Shown: in pieces, positions 55,201-64,000 of the stretch
How positions within the stretch are numbered: position 1 is the first letter of the stretch
Layout of the letters: every line of letters starts with the position of its first letter
Assembly (NCBI GenBank): GCA_947247005.1
Contig: OX365950.1
Span: 49,824,761-49,888,760 of the forward strand
Direction: 5' to 3'
Origin: Spisula solida
Lineage: Eukaryota > Mollusca > Bivalvia > Venerida > Mactridae
DNA length: 64,000 bases
Position numbers and translations under genes: made by a program
The notes under the pieces: model-generated
What the model was told of the DNA's origin: nothing
The model's input: only the letters and a program-made list of their open reading frames with translations
Database searches by the model: none

Positions 55201-56220
55201 TGTTTGTCTTTATGGTATTCGATCACGATATATAGAAACAGATGCTAACCATATATACATGTACTCTTTGTGTAAATAGCTATTGTAGGATATTAAAGTA
55301 ATATGATGTCTTTGACATTTTCTAGTTTCTCTGTGATTGCCTTGACATTTTCATATCATGATGCACGGTTAAAACAGATGTGTCACAGGTATATACTAGT
55401 ACATTGTGACTAGCGTACTATTTCAATCCCATTAAAATCAGACCCTTACATTTGCTCCATTCCTTTACACTGTTAGAGATCTGACTACACTCCTTAAGAG
55501 GTCATGTTCAAATGACAATGACGTCACATAGCCACAGCAGTCTTTCACCACACTTTCAGATTTGTGAAAGGAGCAATTTGATTGGATGACGTAAAGTTCA
55601 CATGGACATGACCCCATATGGAGTGTTGTCAGATCCTGTATCAGCATAAAGTAGTGAAGGGTCAGGGTCCGATTTTAATGAGATTGATACATTTAGTATG
55701 CACATTAGTTCATGGAACTCTGTACACACAATTAGGCACACCAATTTACTTTATAAGAAATAAATTGTTTCAAATTTTGTATAGTGAAATAAGGTCTGAA
55801 TTTACACAATTAATTGTTGCAATTGATTAGGTTGATATGAAGTCTTCAAAACATTTTATGTTCACTCCTGACATTTCATCCAGATCTTTGCCTGTGGTGT
55901 TTCCATGTTAACCCTGACATTGTTACGGGAACATTTATTAGATTGGGCTAATCCATAAGTCAAGAGGTGGTGTATGTTTATCCACTGCTTCAATGGTGTT
56001 ACTGGTAAGGATCATCTTGGCGTTTAATTAAATGGCAACATGTTATGATAGCTTGCCGTTTAATTAAATGGCTGTCAATATTGTCTGATGTATGGATTAT
56101 ATTCTGATAAACAGAATTTCCCAATCATTTATTTACAAGACAAATCTGATATCAATCCCTCGAAAAAAGAGATTGTTCATTCATTGAGAGAATATCAGAT
56201 GCATGGAGCTTTTCTATGCA
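52201..56220 (+). other. Probable first intron of the WW-domain gene, unremarkable part
   Basis: AT-rich with a G run (52603-52619) and an irregular repeat at 53515-53650 (TGTATCCTGTATTAGAAGAA). No exon supported. Confidence 0.4.
53515..53650. repeat. Irregular tandem repeat, about 50 bp
   Basis: TGTATCCTGTATTAGAAGAA + CAGCTGAACTGTA and AAAAAAGTCA recur two to three times. Confidence 0.7.
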
Positions 56221-56221
56221 T

Positions 56222-56352
56222 TTAAGTGGCGGGCTAAACATTTCCCTTCAAGGGGCGGGCTAAACATTTCCCTTCAAGGGGCGGGCTAAACATTTCCCTT
56301 AAAGGGGCGGGCTAAACATTTCCCTTGAAGGGGCAGGCTAAACATTTCCCTT
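56222..56352 (+). repeat. Minisatellite, 26 bp x 5
   Basis: GGGGCGGGCTAAACATTTCC + CTTCAA repeated. GC-box-like GGGGCGGGC occurs in several units, probably fortuitously. Confidence 0.95.
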
Positions 56353-56439
56353 CTTGGTTGTTACCTTAAACTTATTTAAAATTAAACTTAATTTTGGAGT
56401 AATTTGACCAAAAGAACCATACACAAGCCACAAATGGCA

Positions 56440-58078
56440 GTAATTTAACCCAAAGGACAATATATGCAAATTGCAGTTATTTGACCCAAAAGGACAATGT
56501 ACAAATTGCAATCATTTAACCCAAAGGACCATTGTACAAATTGCAATCATTTAACCCAAAGGACAATGTACAAATTGCATTCATTTAATTCAAAGGACCA
56601 TGTACAAATTGCATTCATTTAATTCAAAGGACCATGTACTAACTGCATTCATTTAATTCAAAGGACCATGTACTAACTGCATTCATTTAATTCAAAGGGC
56701 CATATACAAACTGCAGTCATTTGACTCAAAGGATCATGTACAAATTGCAGTTATTTGTCCCAAAGGACCATGTACAAACTGCCGTCATTGGACCCCTAAA
56801 AGGGCCATGTACAAACTGCTGTCAATGGACTCAAAGGGCCATGTACAAATTGCCGTCATTGGACCCAAAGGACCATGTACCAACTGCAGTCATTTGACTC
56901 AAAGGATCATGTACCAACTGCAGTCATTTGACTCAAAGGATCATGTACCAACTGCAGTCATTTGACCCAAAGGACCATGTACAAACTGCGGTCATTGGAC
57001 ATAAAGGACAATATACCAACTGCAGTCATTTGACCCAAAGGACCATGTACCAACTGCAGTCATTTGACTCAAAGGATCATGTACCAACTGCAGTCATTGG
57101 ACATAAAGGACAATGTATCAACTGCAGTCATTTGACCCAAAGGACCATGTACCAACTGCAGTCATTTGACTCAAAGGATCATGTACCAACTGCAGTCATT
57201 TGACTCAAAGGATCATGTACCAACTGCAGTCATTTGACTCAAAGGATCATGTACCAACTGCAGTCATTTGACTCAAAGGACCATGTACCAACTGCAGTCA
57301 TTTGACTCAAAGGATCATGTACCAACTGCAGTCATTTGACCCAAAGGACCATGTACAAACTGCGGTCATTGGACCTAAAGGACAATGTACCAACTGCAGT
57401 CATTTGACCCAAAGGACCATGTACCAACTGCAGTCATTTGACTCAAAGGATAATGTACCAACTGCAGTCATTTGACTCAAAGGATCATGTACCAACTGCA
57501 GTCATTTGACTCAAAGGATCATGTACCAACTGCAGTCATTTGACTCAAAGGATCATGTACCAACTGCAGTCATTTGACTCAAAGGATCATGTACAAACTG
57601 CCGTCATTGGACCCAAAGAATCATGTACAAACTGCCGTCATTGGACCCAAAGGACCATGTACCAACTGCAGTCATTTGACTCAAAGGATCATGTACCAAC
57701 TGCAGTCATTTGACTCAAAGGATCATGTACCAACTGCAGTCATTTGACTCAAAGGATCATGTACCAACTGCAGTCATTTGACTCAAAGGATCATGTACCA
57801 ACTGCAGTCATTTGACTCAAAGGATCATGTACCAACTGCAGTCATTTGACTCAAAGGATCATGTACCAACTGCAGTCATTTGACTCAAAGGATCATGTAC
57901 CAACTGCAGTCATTTGACTCAAAGGATCATGTACCAACTGCAGTCATTAGACTCAAAGGATCATGTACCAACTGCAGTCATTTGACTCAAAGGGTCATGT
58001 ACAAACTGCCGTCATAGGACCCAAAGAATCATGTACAAACTGCCGTCATTGGACCCAAAGGACCATGTACAAACAGCA
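56440..58078 (+). repeat. Large minisatellite, 34 bp x about 48
   Basis: The core unit is AACTGCAGTCATTTGACTCA + AAGGATCATGTACC. Edge units are diverged (TTTAATTCAAAGG, CCGTCATTGGACCC) while central units around 57660-57950 are almost identical, the pattern of recent central expansion. Each unit carries a PstI site (CTGCAG). Confidence 0.97.
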
Positions 58079-58445
58079 TTATATAATTCTTGGCCTGACA
58101 CGAGTACTTTGGTTACCCATACAATACATGGGGAAACATGGCCACTGGCTTTTAGAGCTAGTTCTTGTCAAATGCTTACATTGGATATAAATTCATGTTG
58201 TGTTGCAGGTAATTGTGTTTACTGGCATCTGCTAATCTTCTTCACTCAAATTAAGTTAAATGCAGCTCTGTGAAAATATGTCCCTTTGAAATGATGTGTT
58301 ACACATGTACATGACTGAAATTAATCTATCTGGAAGACTGGAACTTTTGTCTAGGTTTCTCAGGAGCTCTTACATTGGATTTTTAAGTTTTAAAACATTG
58401 TTCCACTCATCCGGTAGATGTGTAGAATTTTGATCATGGTGGAGC

Positions 58446-58504
58446 TGTATGCCTGCCATATAGCAGCAGAAAGCTGTCTGGCAAATAAAGGCTATGCTCG
58501 GCAA
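58446..58504 (+). mobile_element. SINE 3' tail fragment
   Basis: AGCAGCAGAAAGCTGTCTGG + CAAATAAAGGCTATGCTCGG, same tail as 63414-63550. Confidence 0.75.
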
Positions 58505-58509
58505 TGGCA

Positions 58510-60035
58510 TTTTATAATTGACACAAAAATGGTAAAAAGTGTAATTTCCAGGTAAAAATTGTTTGTGTTAAAACTTTTGTGAAACGCTCGAGGTCTTTAA
58601 ATCTCTTACAGACTGTATACTATGATCCCTTTATTTCCTGGGTTTACGTAATCTGTATCTGGATCAAAGTGCTCCACATGAGGATCAAACTCCACACTGT
58701 CAGATAGTCTACTCCACAACCTGACCAAGCCTTATAATTTATAGATTTTCTGTGATATATGAAGATTGTGGAAGCTACTTGAAGTATTGCTGACCTGGGT
58801 GTGAAGTGTGTTGATTTATGACGGTGCTTGTTAATCCTAGGTTTGAGCAAACACATTCCTCAAGGTTCCACATATTCCTATATACAATAACCGTCTTTAT
58901 TTATTATAAGTGACTTCTGTCTATTGATTATATACTAGAAGTATATATTTAGTAAACACACATTTACTATACTTTTGACAATTTGTCGGTATATTGGTAT
59001 TTATACGCTAGGCTGGACAGCCGCGATTTATTGCATTGTTTAGCCGTTTGCATTGAGAATTAAACTTATTGTAGTGTCAGTGTAATTTGACACAATTTGT
59101 TCAGTTCGGTGTAGCGTGTAAACATTTATCAACACTCCCTCTTGTCTGATCATTTGATCTGTGGGGAAATAATGGGGTGAAATGATCGGTTAATTAATAT
59201 GATGATATAAACATGTTGGTGCTAATAGCTTGATCGTATTTCTATGAGTTAGGATCAGGTTAAGTGTGTATTGTTAGCAACCTGTTAATATTGGTCAATA
59301 ACTCATTATCGTGAAGAGTATTCATTTACTACTGTGATCATTAAATAACCTATAATATCCATATTAATATTGTATCCTTAATGGTTAATTATGTATCTTC
59401 TCCGAGTGGCTAAAATGGGATAAATTTGTCTTTTTTCTGCTTTTTTGCAACATTCTTGTTATTTTAAAACAATTCTGCTTTCTTTTAAGTTATCTGGGGA
59501 TTGTTCAATCTTAAATTTTTTCAACTTTAGTATATATGACTCAGACATTCTTACATTGTTATTATTGACAATAATTTTACTTTCATTATTGTACACCCAG
59601 ATTTATGTAGCTATAAAATCACCTGCTGCAGTTTGGTAATATATTAATATAAGTATGGCTGCACATTTTGAAAATTTCCTTGTTTGGTAAAACGTTTAAA
59701 TAAAACAGCTAGGTGCTTAGATGTGACTTAAGTTATAACTCAGAATCATCAGTTAGTCATTATATATACATTCATGTATGTAAATCTTACTCATAATTGA
59801 AGAAACAAACAAAGCCTGAAATATTGTTATATTTTCTCAGTCTGATAAGCACGACTATTTATATATGATCAATTATGTATGATATATATTGATTTTAGTA
59901 CAGTATTGTTAATCTTGTTTCACTTCAGACAGGCTTATCCCATGATAGAAACGCAGGTATTAATGATTCACAATTCACACTTACTTATCTTCATTCATTG
60001 ACAATAAAAATTCGGAACATATCTGCGTAAACAGT
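58510..60035 (+). other. Probable intron, nothing recognised
   Basis: AT-rich, no supported exon or repeat. Confidence 0.35.
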
Positions 60036-60039
60036 GTAT

Positions 60040-60375
60040 TCAGGGCCGGGCCAAAGTTTGTTTCGCAGTCACTATATGGACAATATTTATTACAGTAAGG
60101 CCGGGCCAAATTTTTTTTCCAAGTCACTATATCGACAATATTTATTACAGTTAGGCCGGGGCAAAGTTTGTTTCCCAGTCACTATATCGACAATATTTAT
60201 TACTGTAAGGCCGGGCCAAAGTTTCTTTCCCAGTCACTATATCGACAATATTTATTACAGTTAGGCAGGGCCAAAGTTTGTTTCCTATTTATTACAGTTA
60301 GGCCGGGCCAAAGTTTGTTTCCCAGTCACTATATTGACAATATTTATTACATTAAGGCAGGGCATAAGTTTGTTT
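60040..60375 (+). repeat. Minisatellite, about 55 bp x 6
   Basis: GGCCGGGCCAAAGTTTGTTT / CCCAGTCACTATATCGACAA / TATTTATTACAGTTA, with one shortened unit. Confidence 0.93.
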
Positions 60376-60817
60376 CCCAATTGCTATATTCATTTATTAT
60401 TGACAATATTTACATTTATTTTCATTATAGATTATTAAAAATGCCGTCACATACGGACACATTAAAAATGATACTTCATATTCTAAATTTCCTAATGATT
60501 TCAAAATTTACATATTAAATCACTCACAAAAATATCAGAGCCGCAAAAACAAACTTTTTGTCTTATAGTAATAAGATTTAACATATGTTTCGTGTTGTTC
60601 AGAGAATTTTCAACATTTTTTCTGTAATTTTGTAAATATGTTTACAGCTATAAAGTCTGATGTCTGATATCTGGGGATTAGGAAAAGTTGGTAAAACATA
60701 AGTTCTGATCTATATGTAATAATAGAGTATTTCTGACATGAACTTAATTGTTATGTTTATTTTACTTCTGTTATATATAGCTTATATACCTGATTTTTTC
60801 AACAGAAATCAAACCTA

Positions 60818-61034
60818 TAGTCCAGCCAGGATAAAAATCCAGTGACGCAGCGGTCGAGTCCACTATAACGGTGTAAAACCGATTATAAAGGCTATTTATA
60901 CTGTACAAACAACTATAATTTCAAAGCTAAACTAACATACAAAACTTCGCCCTACCTGTTTAGACAATGGTTGTGCTTTTTGCGTACACATAAACTGCAA
61001 CGTCACTGTCACAATATCCTAACTGGACTATAGT
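60818..61034. mobile_element. MITE with CTATAGTCCAG ends
   Basis: CTATAGTCCAGCCAGGAT at the left and ATCCTAACTGGACTATAG at the right are inverted repeats. About 215 bases, non-coding. The end motif resembles that of the 11445 family but the interior differs. Confidence 0.75.
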
Positions 61035-61208
61035 TTATTTCTCTCCATGATGACTAATGCGTACAGTGTATATGTACCTGATATTTAGCTTTATACAGCT
61101 CAAAAACAAACTTGGCCCTGTCGGGGCTGATTCTACATCAAATGTAACCTCAGAAATGGAAGACAAGTTGAAATAATGGTTGAATTATGTTAGGTGACTC
61201 GTTGGTCA

Positions 61209-61676
61209 CCTGGTGACTGTTTTACTAACATTGCGTAAATGTCGCGTAAGTTTACGCATATGATATATTTGTCACTTACGCAAATCCTTAAGTGTGTTTT
61301 ACTAAACGATCGCAAGTTGTTGCATACATTTACGTAAAAATATTAAATATTGACCATAGACCGGGCCACAATATTACCAATATAACGGGAACCAGAATGA
61401 ATAAATGTACAAAAAGGTTCGATAAGTTTTGATGATTAAACAGGTTTATATTACTAATCACGGTCGAAAATCAACAGTGCGTGGCAAAAACTCCTCACTA
61501 CGTTCATATTTGCTATTTACGCTTACTCCGACCTTGCGTAGAATTACGCCAATACTTACGACAAAACATGAGAAAAAATATCTTAGTAAAACGCATTTAC
61601 GCAAATATTATCGACGTACGCAATATTTACGGAAAACTTAGAGTTACGCTAGCGTAAACGCTTTGATAAAACAGTA
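61209..61676. mobile_element. MITE with ACTGTTTTA ends, adjacent element
   Basis: Left TGGTGACTGTTTTACTAACA, right GTAAACGCTTTGATAAAACA + GTACC; interior rich in TTACGCAA/TTGCGTAA motifs. It shares its right flank CCTGGTG with the next element. Confidence 0.7.
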
Positions 61677-61681
61677 CCCTG

Positions 61682-61916
61682 GTGACTGTTTTATCAAAGC
61701 ACTTACGAAAATCTTAAAGTTACGATCAAATTTAAATTCTTCATTATTCATTAACAATCACTAATTGGTGATGATTACTGTTTGTAAGAGTTCCTTAAAA
61801 GAATCATTATTAGTATTACAGCTCCATTTACCACACTTTACAATTGTAAACAAATTGTAAAGAAGTTAAATTTGATGGTAAGTCTACGATTTCCATCAGT
61901 GCTTTGATAAAACAGT
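61682..61916. mobile_element. MITE with GTACTGTTTTATC-type ends, copy 2
   Basis: ACTGTTTTATCAAAGCACTT ... AGTGCTTTGATAAAACAGT: near-perfect inverted ends, related to 2250-2462. Flanked on both sides by CCTGGTG. Confidence 0.8.
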
Positions 61917-62654
61917 ACCCTGGTGATGATGTGGGATGAATTTTTTAAGGAAGACAAACTATGTGATGAGTTAGTGGAAAATATGCTAGTGCCTTAATGT
62001 GACGGGGTATTTAAAGTTAGTACTGGTTTAGGAAACAGTCCAGGAAAACTGGTTACATGTATTAAGTGAATCTGCTGCCATTTATAACGATTGAGAACCA
62101 GCGTCCGAAGAAACAAATTAACATTTATAAGTGTACTATATGTGGCCTTGAAGCTTTAAAAGGATTAGAATTCCATACCCCTTGCAAAGCTTGGGACAGC
62201 ATTCTCAATAATGTTTACATTCGAGTACCCCGGTATGTGATGAGTTCATTTAAGCGATGAGTTCATTTAAGCAGAGAATTTTTTTCGATTCACATAAAAT
62301 TCATCTTTAATCTTGTCAGGGTAAATGATTCAAATTGAACAAGTACAGCCCCTGATTGATTGAAATCTACTAGACATATTTGTCATTTCTGTATTCTTTT
62401 TTCATGGCTTGTTTAAACCTGAATCTTGTTAACCTATATCTACACAGAGATTTTAAGTATTACATTAATATTTTATGCCTCTGTTCGATTAATCTCAATA
62501 AATTACGAACGCCTTAATGCACACATAATTAATGAATTGGTAAAAGTTTAGATTATAATAATGTCTGGTATTTGCAACCGTAAATCATTATTACTAAGGA
62601 AGTTTAATTACTTTTTCAGTACAAAACTGTATATAATAAATGATGTATAATTTA

Positions 62655-63020
62655 TTAATGGGATGTTTGCTAATCATGTCTCATCATGATGACGCCCCCC
62701 CCCCCCCACCGGGTACCATGTTTGCTAATCATGTCTCATCATGATGACGTCCCCCCCCCCCACCGGGTACCATGTTTGCTAATCATGTCTCATCATGATG
62801 ACGTCCCCCCCCCCACCGGGTACCATGTTTGCTAATCATGTCTCATCATGATGACGTCCCCCCACCACCGGGTACCATGTTTGCTAATCATGTCTCATCA
62901 TGATGACGTCCCCCCCCCACCGGGTACCATGTTTGCTAATCATGTCTCATCATGATGACGTCCCCCCCCCCACCGGGTACCATGTTTGCTAATCATGTCT
63001 CATCATGAAGACGTCCCCCC
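62655..63020 (+). repeat. Minisatellite, about 56 bp x 6
   Basis: TTTGCTAATCATGTCTCATC / ATGATGACGTCCCCCCC / CACCGGGTACCATG. The C run varies from 7 to 13 between units, and ATCATGATGA is a small palindrome within each. Confidence 0.95.
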
Positions 63021-63413
63021 ACCCAGTTACCAGCACCTAGCTACTTTACTAATGTGTTTTCATCTTTTCTTCCATTTACCTTAATTGTCTTCCATTAACC
63101 TTTGGATCAATCATTCTTAGTTGGTCCAGTTTCTGTTACTTTCATGATCAGGGGAAACTCAGGCATACTTAGTTAGCCATTTATCTGATATTTTCCAGGA
63201 TGTATTATCATCGAATCATTCAGAGCAATGTGTGTATAATTCTCTCGGGGTATGGAAACAAGTGGTTGGCATTCAGCAAAGCTGTGTAGTGTCACAAGAT
63301 CAGGCTTATTGTAGGAATATTAATCCAATATTGTACAGTTTGTTATCACCAGATGATTTAACATATTACATTTGCTGCCAGGATTCAGGTCCAGGAGTGA
63401 CGTGCTGTCACTT

Positions 63414-63550
63414 ATGCTGAGCATAGCCTTTATTTGCTAGTCAGCTTTCTGCTGAAACATGGCAGGCATATGAGTGCCTCCACCCGTATTTGAACTCAGG
63501 TCTCCAGATTAGTTGGCAAGCGCACTAACCATTGAGCTAATGAAGGACAC
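63414..63550 (-). mobile_element. tRNA-derived SINE (family 1), full-length head and tail
   Basis: Minus strand: TTAGCTCAATGGTTAGTGCG (A box), GAGTTCAAATACGGG (B box), then CATATGCCTGCCATGTTTCA and GCAGAAAGCTGACTAGCAAA + TAAAGGCTATGCT. The tRNA-like part lacks a paired acceptor stem. Confidence 0.85.
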
Positions 63551-64000
63551 ATTTAACTAAAGTGAATTATAATTAGTATAAATATGGTACACATGAAGCT
63601 TCCTTAGTAATGTTTGGCAACCAGCATGTAGAGATTATTACAGGTTCTGTGATGGTGGTTTCTGTATTTCAACAACATTATGAGAGTTTCCATAGCTCAC
63701 AAAGAGTGTTAATTACTCAGTGAACCATACAGTCAATATATGGAACTTTACATCAATACACTGAGCACCAAGCAACCCAAGTGAGCTTCACTGAAATGAT
63801 CCTATTTTCAGTCTGGTCAGACCCTCTCAATTATACATCACTTAGGATCAGACTTTAATTTGTGTGTCCTGCTGTTTTCCTGTGTTTGAGTAGTATTATG
63901 CGCTACCTGTACCTCTATGGAGATGATTGAGTGTTTCTCAAATGAACAGTATTAATATATAATATAATACGGAGACATTTCAATAAATCACATTGCTAAC

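Noticed and set aside
56928..57203. 91-codon repeat frame (QLQSFD..DHVPTAV)
   Set aside because: By-product of the 34-bp minisatellite.
62066..62260. 64-codon frame with a CTICG segment (possible zinc finger)
   Set aside because: Only one CxxC pair, no partner His/Cys pattern, no splice or family support.
63181..63420. Second exon of the WW gene after TATTTTCCAG at about 63199
   Set aside because: Phase-compatible translation lacks the WW second Trp/Pro and soon hits no clear donor; not supported.

Overview
This is a eukaryotic nuclear window: intron-rich genes with GT-AG splice sites, AT-rich intergenic DNA, and dense short inverted-repeat transposons and minisatellites. The repeat style (elements opening with ATGCCCCC...GTCCGTCCGTCC or AGTCCCCTACCGG, tRNA-derived SINEs, long TATC runs) and the protein sequences suggest a lophotrochozoan, most likely a bivalve mollusc. 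This is inferred from style, not from any search.

Layout. (1) 3-950 (+): 3' part of an isopenicillin-N-synthase-like 2-oxoglutarate/Fe(II) oxygenase, cut by the window start. (2) 1-8.6 kb: intergenic, with a TTAA-flanked foldback transposon, a LINE reverse-transcriptase remnant broken by two inverted-repeat elements, a long perfect-looking hairpin, a 230-bp TATC microsatellite and a second LINE remnant. (3) 8861-27095 (+): a complete Hsp110/HSPA4 gene. All 17 coding exons could be joined in phase into an 855-residue protein, and the gene is preceded by a strong heat-shock element. Its introns hold many MITE-like repeats, a gypsy integrase fragment nested in one of them, and several minisatellites that touch splice sites. 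(4) 27.1-38.2 kb: 3' UTR candidates and repeats only. (5) 38281-41436 (-): a complete SCOC (short coiled-coil protein) gene in five exons, 126 residues, with a CACGTG/CGTCA palindromic promoter cluster; two possible exons of an unrecognised divergent gene lie on the other side. (6) 42-51.7 kb: repeats, SINEs and mostly unremarkable AT-rich DNA. (7) 51769-52200 (+): 5' UTR and first coding exon of a WW-domain protein gene. Its next exons were not found, so 52.2-64 kb appears to be its first intron, containing large minisatellites.

The genes are unrelated housekeeping genes (proteostasis chaperone, Golgi/autophagy adaptor, oxygenase, WW scaffold). I see no defence system, operon or other dedicated new system. 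The most unusual signal is that tandem duplications repeatedly start at, abut or copy real splice sites (HSPA4 exons 5, 6, 9, 11, 15 and 17, and SCOC exon 3). These create decoy splice sites and, at HSPA4 exon 17, a complete alternative last exon partly made of transposon sequence.
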